This document shows, one piece after another, positions 13,680-20,798 of a DNA stretch of 20,798 nucleotides; position 1 is the stretch's first letter; every line of letters starts with the position of its first letter. The notes beneath the pieces were generated by a model that did no database searches, was not told where the DNA came from, and saw only the letters and a list, made by a program, of their open reading frames with translations. The stretch is from contig JABHUV010000361.1 of NCBI GenBank assembly GCA_018658605.1, positions 1 through 20,798 of the forward strand. Reading direction: 5' to 3'. Made by a program: the position numbers and the translations under genes. Source of the stretch: Planctomycetaceae bacterium. Its GTDB lineage: Bacteria > Planctomycetota > Planctomycetia > Pirellulales > Pirellulaceae.

Positions 13680-14690
13680 TCAAGTGGTACGAATCCATTT
13701 TGATATAGTCAACATCGGTAACAATAATGCAATTGTCAATACCGCCATACTAGAGTGGCTCACAATAGCCACCACACACGCATCCAAAAAAATCAACGAC
13801 CGTAAACAGTGGATGACCCCAACTTGCACTCGTTCTGGCCGTGGGTCGAAAATCGCGGCAACCGCTCGGTAGAGAATTAATATTGCCAGAACACCAAACA
13901 GTAACCCAACACTATCGGGCTTCAATTGCAAACGACCACTTTGAGCAAGGTCCGTTGGGAAACTAGACAGACAGACAAACCCTAGAGCCATGACCGCAAC
14001 ACCGAAACTCAAGAGCCAGCGGTTACTCATGCGAGCCTCCGTTCGTGCAAACCACGTTAAACCTGCTACAAAAACTCCGATCCCACCGGCGATGAGTAGA
14101 TGATGTTTTTCGAACCCACAAAATATTGCCTGATTGCTATCGACATAACTCATTCCTAACAACACGTTTAACGTGCGGCACATCCCCATCATCAGCGGAG
14201 CGAGTGGTGTCTTTTTGAGCACTCGGTTGTATAACAAAACCGAAACTGCAATGGCACAGCCGAGCAAACATCCGGTCAGGCCTGCCGTACTGGCAAACAG
14301 GATTCCAGCAAGCATTAAACCCGCTCCGAATCGAGCGCCTACTCTTAATGGAATTACTCCCGCAGCCAACGGCCGAGTGGATCGCTGCGCTTTATCTTGT
14401 TCAATGTCAAATACATCGTTAAGTACCATGCCGGAGCTATACAAACAAAACGTTGCTGCGAGCAACCCGACCAACGGCCGCGCGTCTTGAGTACTCAAGG
14501 TCAAGATGTCTGCATCGCTCCGTATAACGAGATACCCCATCAATATATTGGCAAACGCCGTGAACACGTTACCGATTCGCATCAGTTGCATCCAAGGGTG
14601 TAATGTGAAACCGCCGCTCGTCTGAGCTGAGTTAGAGGCTATCGGCGAGAGAGATTCAGATGTTTTTTCAGACCTGTCATTACTATTCAT
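13680..14690 (-). CDS. eboC: UbiA-family prenyltransferase, EboC-like
   Basis: UbiA enzymes are integral membrane proteins that join a prenyl diphosphate to an acceptor. The 336-residue product has a polar N-terminal tail (1-28), then about nine hydrophobic segments. The first Asp-rich motif NDVFDIEQD (91-99) followed by RSTRPLAAG is intact. The second motif typical of UbiA is replaced by YNRVLKKTPLAPLMMGMCR then LNVLLG, which is the form I associate with EboC proteins of Ebo clusters. ATG at 14690 overlaps the stop of the upstream permease (ATGA), so translation is coupled. It is followed by the phosphatase-fold gene. The substrate is unknown; a scytonemin-type precursor is only the cyanobacterial precedent. 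Confidence 0.85.
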   Translation of the reverse strand: MNSNDRSEKTSESLSPIASNSAQTSGGFTLHPWMQLMRIGNVFTAFANILMGYLVIRSDADILTLSTQDARPLVGLLAATFCLYSSGMVLNDVFDIEQDKAQRSTRPLAAGVIPLRVGARFGAGLMLAGILFASTAGLTGCLLGCAIAVSVLLYNRVLKKTPLAPLMMGMCRTLNVLLGMSYVDSNQAIFCGFEKHHLLIAGGIGVFVAGLTWFARTEARMSNRWLLSFGVAVMALGFVCLSSFPTDLAQSGRLQLKPDSVGLLFGVLAILILYRAVAAIFDPRPERVQVGVIHCLRSLIFLDACVVAIVSHSSMAVLTIALLLPMLTISKWIRTT

Positions 14691-15559
14691 GAACTAGCAC
14701 TCCGATAACTCCGCAGCGCTCGCTTAAATATGCGGCGACTCACAAACAGGCTGCCGATACTGGCACATAGCGCAAACGCAGCAAGTTGCCAATTCGCAGC
14801 CGTCATGCCGTCCAAAGGCCTCGCTAGGAATCTAGCAGGAATATTGACAACTAATAAAACCGGAATGAAAAACGTAAAGGCAATCCATAATCCCATACCC
14901 CATCCGGTTTTATAAATTTCCATCGGGTAGCGCGAGAAATTGGTTAAGTAAAACCAAAAATTGTAGAGCGTCTGGTTTCGTCCGAACCAAACACTTGTGG
15001 CAGCCAAACTGATCATCACGCTGTACATAATCGACACGCCACAGCCCAAATAAAGTGGATATAGAAACAACACCGGCCACGCTAATACAAGTGGATCATC
15101 CGCCACAACCATCAACTGATACAGACTATAACTCATCAAACCAATTCCCATCATGCACGTTGAGAGACTCGACCAGTCGACTCTAGGAAACGAAATCACA
15201 AATTGAGTATCAATAGGTTTGAGCAGTGCAAAGTCAAAATTACCGGTGCGTATTAGCTCACTAAATTCTTGCGCATTGGGCATGAAGAACGTTTGGATGA
15301 TGCTGTTAATAATCCAAGTTGTTGACAAGAACACAAAGAACTGATATTTCCCCCAACCGGAGGATCCGACACCAATATTTTCAGTAAACTGAAAAACGAT
15401 CAAGTAAAATCCAATATTCATAATCGTCCACGACATCGTGGAAATGCTCTGCAAGATGAAATTTGTACGAAAAGACATGTCACGAATTAGACTGTTACGC
15501 GCAAATGTTAGAAACACTTTGCCATACGAGGGACGAAAAGTTGATTGGTGTTGCCGCAC
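14687..15559 (-). CDS. ABC-2 type transporter permease (COG3694-like)
   Basis: The 290-residue product has about six hydrophobic segments and no ATPase motif. It starts with a cytoplasmic region, then SFRTNFILQSISTMSWTIMN, NIGFYLIVFQFTENIGVGSS and GWGKYQFFVFLS, a pattern typical of the second permease in ATPase/permease/permease sets of the COG4586-4587-3694 group. I place the start at GTG 15559 because GGAGG, which forms the last codons of the preceding permease gene, lies about eight bases upstream; a GTG at 15598 is also in frame but would overlap that gene by 35 bases. The stop overlaps the eboC-like start by four bases. Substrate unknown. Confidence 0.85.
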   Translation of the reverse strand: MRQHQSTFRPSYGKVFLTFARNSLIRDMSFRTNFILQSISTMSWTIMNIGFYLIVFQFTENIGVGSSGWGKYQFFVFLSTTWIINSIIQTFFMPNAQEFSELIRTGNFDFALLKPIDTQFVISFPRVDWSSLSTCMMGIGLMSYSLYQLMVVADDPLVLAWPVLFLYPLYLGCGVSIMYSVMISLAATSVWFGRNQTLYNFWFYLTNFSRYPMEIYKTGWGMGLWIAFTFFIPVLLVVNIPARFLARPLDGMTAANWQLAAFALCASIGSLFVSRRIFKRALRSYRSASS

Positions 15560-15563
15560 TACG

Positions 15564-16415
15564 TTAACCTCCGAATCCGCTGTAGCGGCGAATGCCACGT
15601 TGGAACATGATACGTGCTAGTACAATAAACACGAGGAGCCAACACGCTTCAATTGCTAAACTTGTCCATAATTCTGGCCCTTGTATTTTACCGAGGAAGA
15701 TAGCCGCAGGCGTGTAGGCCAAATATTGAAAAGGGAGCACGTTCACGATCTCGTGTGCCCAACCGGGTAAGAGATCTAATGGGAACATGTGACCAGATAA
15801 AAAGAAGCTGAGTAAATTGTATATAAAGACCAACGAACTCACTTCGAGAAACCAAAAAGCAACCAAGCCTAAACTTGCCTCGATATAAAACCCGAGCAAA
15901 AATCCCATAAACAGTGATAAACAAAATGCGATGAGCACTGGCGCATCAGGCCAACCATTAAAAAAATCTCGACAGAGAAAAAACACAAATGCAAAAGGGA
16001 CAACGGCAATCGTATAGTAGGCTGCCTTATGGGCGACGCGACTGAGCAACATAAACCCCAGCATGTCGAGTGGTTGAATCAAGAATTTTTTGATTTCACC
16101 ATTGCGGACTTGCAGCGCGATACCGCCACACAATCCCGGCATGCTCGAAAAAGCCCGGCTTACCATCGTTAACATGTAATAGGCGATTACCGTGTTGCGT
16201 GTGTAGCTAGCGATCTCTGTTTTTCCAGAAGCTTCAAAGATCGCCGTCCAGAGAAATATCTGTGTAATGATCGGCAAAAAACGCATCAGCGTCCCTAGCG
16301 CAAAATCCCCTCGATAAACGAACCGTTCTTCCATTGCGATTCTTAGAATAACCCACCATGTCTTCAGTCGTGCTCGCAGCGGTATTCTATTATCCTGGAC
16401 GGTGGTAGTAGTCAT
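15564..16415 (-). CDS. ABC-2 type transporter permease (COG4587-like)
   Basis: The 283-residue product begins with a polar segment (TTTVQDNRIPLRARLKTWW), then about six membrane segments. The block ILRIAMEERFVYRGDFALG and the following LMRFLPIITQIFLWTAIFEA match the first permease of the uncharacterised COG4586-4587-3694 exporters. GEIKKFLIQPLDMLGFMLLSR is the usual cytoplasmic coupling stretch. ATG at 16415 overlaps the ATPase stop by four bases (ATGA) and its own last codons GGA GGT supply the binding site of the next permease. It should pair with that permease and the ATPase as one membrane exporter. Substrate not deducible. Confidence 0.86.
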   Translation of the reverse strand: MTTTTVQDNRIPLRARLKTWWVILRIAMEERFVYRGDFALGTLMRFLPIITQIFLWTAIFEASGKTEIASYTRNTVIAYYMLTMVSRAFSSMPGLCGGIALQVRNGEIKKFLIQPLDMLGFMLLSRVAHKAAYYTIAVVPFAFVFFLCRDFFNGWPDAPVLIAFCLSLFMGFLLGFYIEASLGLVAFWFLEVSSLVFIYNLLSFFLSGHMFPLDLLPGWAHEIVNVLPFQYLAYTPAAIFLGKIQGPELWTSLAIEACWLLVFIVLARIMFQRGIRRYSGFGG

Positions 16416-17461
16416 AGTCCCTGCCCGTCGCCGATGGATTCAAATTTATCGTCGTCGATTTGATGCACTCGCCCCGCTGTTACTTCCGAGAACACAGCAG
16501 CAATAACGTCCTCTAGTGGTGGATCTTCGACAACAACATCGTCAACTTGATAGCCGTCCAAGATCGAAGACAACATGCGAGACACAACATCTCGAGCAAC
16601 CGTTAACTTAATGCGAGGTGTTTCAACATCGGTCACATCCCCGAATTCTTTCAAAGTAGCCAGTAACGAATCATCAATGGCGTCACGAAATTGCAATGTT
16701 ATCAATTTGCGTTGATCGGCGCCTTCAATAATCCCATCTAAGGAACCATCGTACTTGATCAATCCGTCAGCGATGATTACCACTCGCTTACAGAGGGCGG
16801 CGACATCTTTCATGTAGTGGCTAGTAAGCAATATCGTGATTTTACGTTTCTGTTGATAGTATTTTAGGAACTGCTGAATATTATGTTGGGCGACGACGTC
16901 CAAACCAATGGTCGGCTCATCTAGGAACAACACCTCTGGGCTGTGTAGCAGAGCTGCCGTTAACTCCATTTTCATCCGCTCCCCCAGTGACAATTCGCGA
17001 ACTGGTTGCTGTAACAAATCTCTCAAATCTAATAAGTCCGTCAATTCATCCAGCGTGTTCTGAAAAACGTCCGCTTCAATCCGATATATCTGTTGATGCA
17101 GCCGAAACGATTCTTGCGCTGGCAAATCCCACCACAACTGATTCTTATTTCCCATCACCAAGGCGAATCGACGTCGATATTCGTTCTCGCGTTGCCAGGG
17201 AATATGCCCCATTACCGTCGCTGTTCCGGACGTGGGATGGATGACGCCTGATAATAATTTCAGAGTTGTCGTTTTACCAGCTCCATTGGGTCCCAGAAAC
17301 GCAACAAACTCTCCTTGTTCGATTTGCAGGTCAATGCCCTGTACTGCTTTGACTTGCTTGTATTCGCGTTTGAACAACCCCCGCAGAGAGGACCTGAGGC
17401 CTTCCTTCTTCTGATATACCTGATAGGTTTTTTCGAGACCTTTGATTTCAATAATCGACAT
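16412..17461 (-). CDS. ABC transporter ATP-binding protein (COG4586-like)
   Basis: The 349-residue product is a complete nucleotide-binding subunit. Walker A is GPNGAGKTT (57-65), the signature is LSLGERMKMEL (157-167), Walker B is VLFLDEPT (177-184) with IGLD as D-loop, and the switch histidine is in TSHYMKD (215). The stretch VMGNKNQLWWDLP after the Q-loop and a C-terminal extension of about 110 residues (LKEFGDVTD, then DPPLEDVIAAVFSE) are typical of the COG4586 group. ATG at 17461 has no ribosome binding site, but a perfect TATAAT ends six bases before it, so the transcript may be leaderless. The gene is first in the unit ATPase-permease-permease-eboC-phosphatase fold and diverges from ispF. 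Confidence 0.93.
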   Translation of the reverse strand: MSIIEIKGLEKTYQVYQKKEGLRSSLRGLFKREYKQVKAVQGIDLQIEQGEFVAFLGPNGAGKTTTLKLLSGVIHPTSGTATVMGHIPWQRENEYRRRFALVMGNKNQLWWDLPAQESFRLHQQIYRIEADVFQNTLDELTDLLDLRDLLQQPVRELSLGERMKMELTAALLHSPEVLFLDEPTIGLDVVAQHNIQQFLKYYQQKRKITILLTSHYMKDVAALCKRVVIIADGLIKYDGSLDGIIEGADQRKLITLQFRDAIDDSLLATLKEFGDVTDVETPRIKLTVARDVVSRMLSSILDGYQVDDVVVEDPPLEDVIAAVFSEVTAGRVHQIDDDKFESIGDGQGL

Positions 17462-17467
17462 GTTGGA

Positions 17468-17473
17468 ATTATA
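17468..17473 (-). promoter_or_regulatory. TATAAT -10 element directly before the ABC ATPase gene
   Basis: On the minus strand a perfect TATAAT is followed by TCCAAC and then ATG. With usual spacing the first transcribed base would be the A of the start codon, giving a leaderless mRNA. A TTGACT lies 13 bases upstream, which is too close for a normal -35, so the upstream half is uncertain. Confidence 0.4.
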
Positions 17474-17490
17474 GATGCCTCTGCAAAGTC

Positions 17491-17519
17491 AAGACAGTAC
17501 TACAACAGCATTGTATTAT
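17491..17519 (+). promoter_or_regulatory. Candidate promoter for ispF-cysS
   Basis: AAGACA (17491-17496, four of six) and TATTAT (17514-17519, five of six) have a 17-base spacer. A start near 17526 would give a leader of about 115 bases before ispF. It lies back to back with the leftward TATAAT at 17468-17473. Confidence 0.33.
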
Positions 17520-17640
17520 CCTTATTTATAAGAAGTTCCTATAAGTTTGCTCAACAAACTTTTGGCATCTTTCATCAATTCAACCCGCTGCGTAAAATGC
17601 AGACTCGATCAACAACGATCTCAAACATGGAGAATGCGTT

Positions 17641-18126
17641 TTGACAACTGCAGTACGAATCGGACTAGGACACGATACACATCGAGTTGACTCGGGCGGC
17701 AATATGCTCTTAGGAGGAGTCCAAATTGAATGTGACCATCATTTGATTGGTCATAGCGATGCTGATGTGCTATTGCATGCAATTACTGATGCTATTTTAG
17801 GAGCCAGTGCATTAGGCGATATCGGCCAATTATTTCCTGATACAGATGCCGAAAATAAAAATCGATGCTCCCAAGAGATGCTAAGGATTGCTTATGCACA
17901 TATACAGGCAGCTGGTTGGAAAATCAACAATCTAGACTGTGTTATTCTTGCCACAATTCCTAAAATCAGCCCGCACCGCGAGGCGATAATCAACAATATA
18001 GCGCAATTACTGGAAATCAACTCTACACAAGTGTTTGTCAAAGGAAAGACCGGCGAACAAGTTGGTCCCGGGGGTCGCGGCGAAGCAGTCGTTGCCCAAT
18101 GCGTTGTTCTGCTGCAAAAACAGTAA
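17641..18126 (+). CDS. ispF: 2-C-methyl-D-erythritol 2,4-cyclodiphosphate synthase
   Basis: IspF closes the cyclodiphosphate ring in the methylerythritol phosphate route to isoprenoids. The 161-residue product shows GLGHDTHR with metal ligands Asp12 and His14, HSDADVLLHAITDA (38-51) with His46, and DIGQLFPDTD (60-69). The cytidine-binding end reads KGKTGEQVGPGGRGEA, somewhat divergent from the common KATTTE form but with the lysine, threonine and glutamate kept. The start is TTG at 17641, supported by GGAGA eight to twelve bases upstream; an overlapping ATG at 17627 is out of frame. cysS follows after 45 bases on the same strand, so they probably form one transcript. Length is normal. Confidence 0.94.
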   Translation: MTTAVRIGLGHDTHRVDSGGNMLLGGVQIECDHHLIGHSDADVLLHAITDAILGASALGDIGQLFPDTDAENKNRCSQEMLRIAYAHIQAAGWKINNLDCVILATIPKISPHREAIINNIAQLLEINSTQVFVKGKTGEQVGPGGRGEAVVAQCVVLLQKQ

Positions 18127-18171
18127 TAACAAAACTACAACAACGGCAACTAAACCGACTGGGCTGGCTGA

Positions 18172-19716
18172 ATGATACGCGTTTACAACACTCTTACAAA
18201 AACCAAAGAAGATTTTGAACCACTGCAAATAGGGAAAGTGGGAATCTACCTCTGTGGCCCAACGGTTTATGCGCAAAGCCATATTGGACATATGGTCGGT
18301 CCAGTCATCTTCGATTCTATAAAAAGATATTTAAAGTATTCAGGCTATGAAGTCACCTGGGTTGTGAATATTACGGACGTGGACGACAAGCTGATTGTCA
18401 AGAGTCGCGAACAGGGCATTTCCATGGAGCAACTTGCGACAGAAATGACCGCTGACTATTTAACGAACTTGGAATCGTTGGGGGTCGACCAAATCGATGT
18501 GATGCCTCGCGCAACGGAGCACATGCAACACATCATTGCTTTCATTGAAAAATTGGTCGACCAAGGATTCGCCTATGATGTGGACGGTGACGTTTTCTTT
18601 GAAGTCGAAAAAGATAAGAACTATGGAAATCTAAGCAATCGCACGCTCGATAGCACACAGGGTGAGGGCGGCGAAGCGGCAGCACGTAAGCGATCAGCCA
18701 ACGACTTTGCTTTATGGAAATCCGCCAAACCGGAAGAACCAAGTTGGCACAGTCCCTGGGGAGACGGTAGACCAGGTTGGCACATCGAATGTTCTGCAAT
18801 GAGCCGCGAAATACTTGGAGAAGAATTTGACATCCATGGTGGTGGGTTAGATCTCGTTTTCCCCCATCATGAAAATGAACTGGCTCAAAGCGCCTGCTGC
18901 CACGGAAAACCTATGGTTAAGTATTGGATGCACAATGGGTTGATGCGGGCCGGTGGGGATGATGGAAAAGTGGGGGGGCGAGCGGAACAAGACGGCGAGC
19001 ACGACGAACAAGCAACTGTCGAAACAAAAATCAGTCGTTCGCGAGGTGCGGGAGGATTGGCGGATTTAATTAACCGGCAAGGCGGACAACGTATTCGATT
19101 TTTTCTGTTGAAATCCCATTACCGCAGCACGATTGTTTTCAGTGAAACTGGGATTGAAGAAACGGGGAAAGCACTGACTGCGTTCGAGCGATTGTTCGAG
19201 AGGTTTCAAAGGGTTAGCGGTAAATCATTTTTTGAGCTGCCGATTGCAGGCAATAAGTCCACTGGTGATTTTGATGCGGGAGAATGTGAGTTTTTGTTGC
19301 AGATACAAAAACATCGCGCTCAGTATCTGGCCAAGATGGATGATGACTTTAACACCGGTGGCGCCATTAGCGATCTGTTTGATCTCATCCGCAGCATCAA
19401 TCGATTTATTGATCAAGCATCACTCGAATCGGCGGAAAACGACGATGCAACAAATGGTGCCCACTTGCAACAAGCGATGCTAACGATGCGTGAACTCACA
19501 GCGCTGTTAGGTATTTTCATGAGCGAACAGACGGAGGATGAAACGATGAGTGAAGATCAAGGACTGACCGAGCAACTAATGCAATTGATGTTAGCTCTGC
19601 GTGAAGAAGCTAGGGCTAATAAAGATTTTACGACCGCTGACCGTATCCGTGACGGACTTCTGCAAGTGGGTATTACCATCGAAGACCGTGCCGACGGCGC
19701 GCAATGGCACAAATAG
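18172..19716 (+). CDS. cysS: Cysteinyl-tRNA synthetase with inserted loop before KISRS
   Basis: This class I synthetase charges tRNA-Cys. The 514-residue product has the zinc cysteine in YLCGPTVY (Cys28), HIGH at 37-40, WHIECSAMS and the HHENE zinc-site block, then the C-terminal DALR region ([19 protein letters not shown]) and the end segment [17 protein letters not shown]. After [11 protein letters not shown] a charged insert of about 25 residues (roughly 260-284, Gly/Glu/Asp/Gln-rich) precedes KISRS (286-290), which replaces KMSKS. A similar arrangement is what I recall for planctomycete CysS, so it supports the taxonomic call. ATG at 18172 lacks a strong binding site. It converges on ruvA, 56 bases away. 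Confidence 0.95.
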   Translation: MIRVYNTLTKTKEDFEPLQIGKVGIYLCGPTVYAQSHIGHMVGPVIFDSIKRYLKYSGYEVTWVVNITDVDDKLIVKSREQGISMEQLATEMTADYLTNLESLGVDQIDVMPRATEHMQHIIAFIEKLVDQGFAYDVDGDVFFEVEKDKNYGNLSNRTLDSTQGEGGEAAARKRSANDFALWKSAKPEEPSWHSPWGDGRPGWHIECSAMSREILGEEFDIHGGGLDLVFPHHENELAQSACCHGKPMVKYWMHNGLMRAGGDDGKVGGRAEQDGEHDEQATVETKISRSRGAGGLADLINRQGGQRIRFFLLKSHYRSTIVFSETGIEETGKALTAFERLFERFQRVSGKSFFELPIAGNKSTGDFDAGECEFLLQIQKHRAQYLAKMDDDFNTGGAISDLFDLIRSINRFIDQASLESAENDDATNGAHLQQAMLTMRELTALLGIFMSEQTEDETMSEDQGLTEQLMQLMLALREEARANKDFTTADRIRDGLLQVGITIEDRADGAQWHK

Positions 19717-19720
19717 CTCT

Positions 19721-19740
19721 ACGGAGGAGTAATCTCCCGT
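19721..19740. terminator. Small hairpin between convergent cysS and ruvA
   Basis: GGAG-TAAT-CTCC with flanking ACG/CGT and a two-base bulge forms a compact hairpin four bases after the cysS stop. A second possible stem, CTGCT (19752-19756) with AGCAG (19765-19769), follows. No T-run is present, so this may protect a 3' end or assist factor-dependent ending rather than act alone. Confidence 0.35.
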
Positions 19741-19772
19741 GGATAAATCATCTGCTAAAAGTCAAGCAGCGA

Positions 19773-20390
19773 CTACCGTGTCTGTTGATAGACAGCATTT
19801 AACAAAGTCTCGACGTCTTTGAATTTTTCACCAGACTCAACGGCAGCGTCAATCAAGCGTCTGGCATCAGTATCACTATGGCCAAGGCTACGCAGAACTT
19901 CACACGTTTGATCTACCAAGTCCGACTCCACATCCATTGCCGCTGCCTGATCACGACTAACCAGCAATGCAAACTTCGCCATCTTTCGCCGCAACTTGGC
20001 AATGATCCTCTCTGCAGTGGCGGGCCCGACTCCAGGCAACGTCGATAAACCTTTCACATCTTGGTTTTCGATCATCAGTGCCACTTCACGTACAGGCCGC
20101 ACCATACTACGCAGTGCTTTCTTAACGCCGACACCATCCACACTACAGAACAATTCAAAGAACTCCAACTCGACCTTACTTAAAAATCCGACCATGCGAG
20201 GGTTCATGCGGCCTTGTGGGTTTCCTTCAAAATACAAAATGGTATGTAAGCTGAGGTCTTCGCCAACTAACGACTGTACGTTGTGACGAACAAAATCAGG
20301 TACAAGAACCTCAAAATGAAAGGGACCATTTTCCATAATGATCGAACTGTCAAACACTTCCACCAAATGACCCGTTACGTATTTAATCAC
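19773..20390 (-). CDS. ruvA: Holliday junction branch migration protein RuvA
   Basis: RuvA binds four-way DNA junctions as tetramers and recruits the RuvB motor. The 205-residue product has the N-terminal OB fold (MIKYVTGHLVEVFDSS to about residue 63), the paired helix-hairpin-helix region (SVDGVGVKKALRSM and LSTLPGVGPATAERIIAKLRRKM, about 83-136) and a C-terminal RuvB-contact domain (about 155-205, SLGHSDTDARRLIDAAVE). All are in order and length is normal. The start is GTG at 20390 after a GGGCGGA element. It follows ruvC by 69 bases on the same strand. ruvB is not in the window. Confidence 0.95.
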   Translation of the reverse strand: MIKYVTGHLVEVFDSSIIMENGPFHFEVLVPDFVRHNVQSLVGEDLSLHTILYFEGNPQGRMNPRMVGFLSKVELEFFELFCSVDGVGVKKALRSMVRPVREVALMIENQDVKGLSTLPGVGPATAERIIAKLRRKMAKFALLVSRDQAAAMDVESDLVDQTCEVLRSLGHSDTDARRLIDAAVESGEKFKDVETLLNAVYQQTR

Positions 20391-20459
20391 GACAATCCGC
20401 CCTTCTCTACACTTTCAAGTTGTTGTTCATAATTTTATGAATGTTAGCTATCAAACATT

Positions 20460-20798
20460 CTAATACGACCGACCAATAAACGCGTGGCACAACGCTGTTG
20501 CTAAAGCGTCGGCTACATCCGGAGGTTCGGGAACTTCCGTCAACTGAAATTCGCGACAAATCGCCAATTGCATTTGACTCTTGGACGCTCGGCCATTTCC
20601 GGTGAGTACTTTTTTAATTTGAGTCGCTGCATAATCTTTAATCGTAATTTCTCGCTGTTGGGCCGCTAAGCACAAAACACCTCGAGCGTGCGCCATAATA
20701 ATCGCCGTCCGTGGTCGTTGATAATGTGAATATAGTTGCTCAATGGCCATTTCATCTGGTTTCAGCGATTCAAGAACTTCAACCAATCCTTGATACAA
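20460..20798 (-). CDS. ruvC: Crossover junction endodeoxyribonuclease RuvC, 3' part, 5' end outside window
   Basis: RuvC resolves Holliday junctions by paired cuts. The visible 112 residues are the C-terminal two thirds of the protein. They contain the catalytic glutamate in AIEQLYSHYQRPRTA, the MAHARGVL helix, DYAATQIKKVLTGNGRASKSQM and the terminal acidic pair in PPDVADALATALCHA. The first catalytic aspartate lies beyond the right edge. The leftmost TTG codon at 20798 is interior, not a start. It is upstream of ruvA in the usual ruvC-ruvA order and probably in the same transcript. Confidence 0.94.
   Translation of the reverse strand: MYQGLVEVLESLKPDEMAIEQLYSHYQRPRTAIIMAHARGVLCLAAQQREITIKDYAATQIKKVLTGNGRASKSQMQLAICREFQLTEVPEPPDVADALATALCHAFIGRSY

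Noticed and set aside
17315..17644. Rightward open frame of 109 codons overlapping the ATPase gene start and ispF start
   Set aside because: Most of it is antisense to the well-identified ATPase gene and its product shows no domain pattern; only its end lies in spacer.
1..20798. Mobile elements, CRISPR arrays or prophage genes
   Set aside because: No transposase, integrase, terminal repeats, regularly spaced repeats or phage-type genes were found; the genes are housekeeping or metabolic.

Overview
The window reads as a chromosomal segment of a Planctomycetota bacterium, probably of the Pirellulales type. The evidence is the polA-coaE-rho-ribH-nusB gene string, a cysteinyl-tRNA synthetase with an inserted loop and a KISRS signature in place of KMSKS, an OmpL-like beta-barrel porin, and proteins of the Ebo type. 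The taxonomic call is inference from gene content; base composition looks slightly AT-rich by eye. No tRNA, rRNA, CRISPR array, phage gene or insertion sequence was seen.

Layout. 1-834 (-): 5' part of an outer-membrane porin gene, then a 635-base gap with a possible ftsY promoter and two tiny ORFs with strong ribosome binding sites. 1470-2585 (+): ftsY. 2620-8998 (-): nusB, ribH, rho, coaE and polA, transcribed in the order polA, coaE, rho, ribH, nusB. 8999-9484: a divergent control region rich in inverted repeats. 9485-10996 (+): a membrane-anchored coiled-coil protein with FlgT-like and BRCT-like segments. 11160-12306 (+): an 88-residue unknown protein and a TatD-family metal hydrolase resembling EboB. 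12316-17461 (-): a five-gene unit, read as ABC ATPase, two ABC-2 permeases, an EboC-like UbiA prenyltransferase and an alkaline-phosphatase-fold protein. 17641-19716 (+): ispF and cysS. 19773-20798 (-): ruvA and the 3' part of ruvC.

Two things stand out. First, rho is interrupted between Walker A and Walker B by two in-frame TAA codons seven codons apart. Each lies where bacterial Rho proteins have a conserved glutamate; the frame and alignment are otherwise intact over 498 codons. Either Rho is made as two pieces, or both stops are read through, or this is a very young pseudogene or a sequence artefact.

Second, the 11-17 kb region combines Ebo-type genes (TatD hydrolase, EboC, phosphatase fold) with a complete ABC-2 exporter whose genes overlap or nearly touch the eboC-like gene. 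Ebo genes are linked in cyanobacteria to moving a metabolite precursor to the periplasm, so an export role for a prenylated or lipid-linked small molecule is a reasonable but untested inference. The phosphatase-fold protein lacks most of the usual metal ligands of its superfamily.

The remaining genes are housekeeping: protein targeting (FtsY), riboflavin (RibH), coenzyme A (CoaE), DNA repair (PolA, RuvA, RuvC), isoprenoid precursors (IspF) and translation (CysS). IspF belongs to the non-mevalonate pathway that would supply prenyl donors to a UbiA-type enzyme, but that link is only circumstantial.
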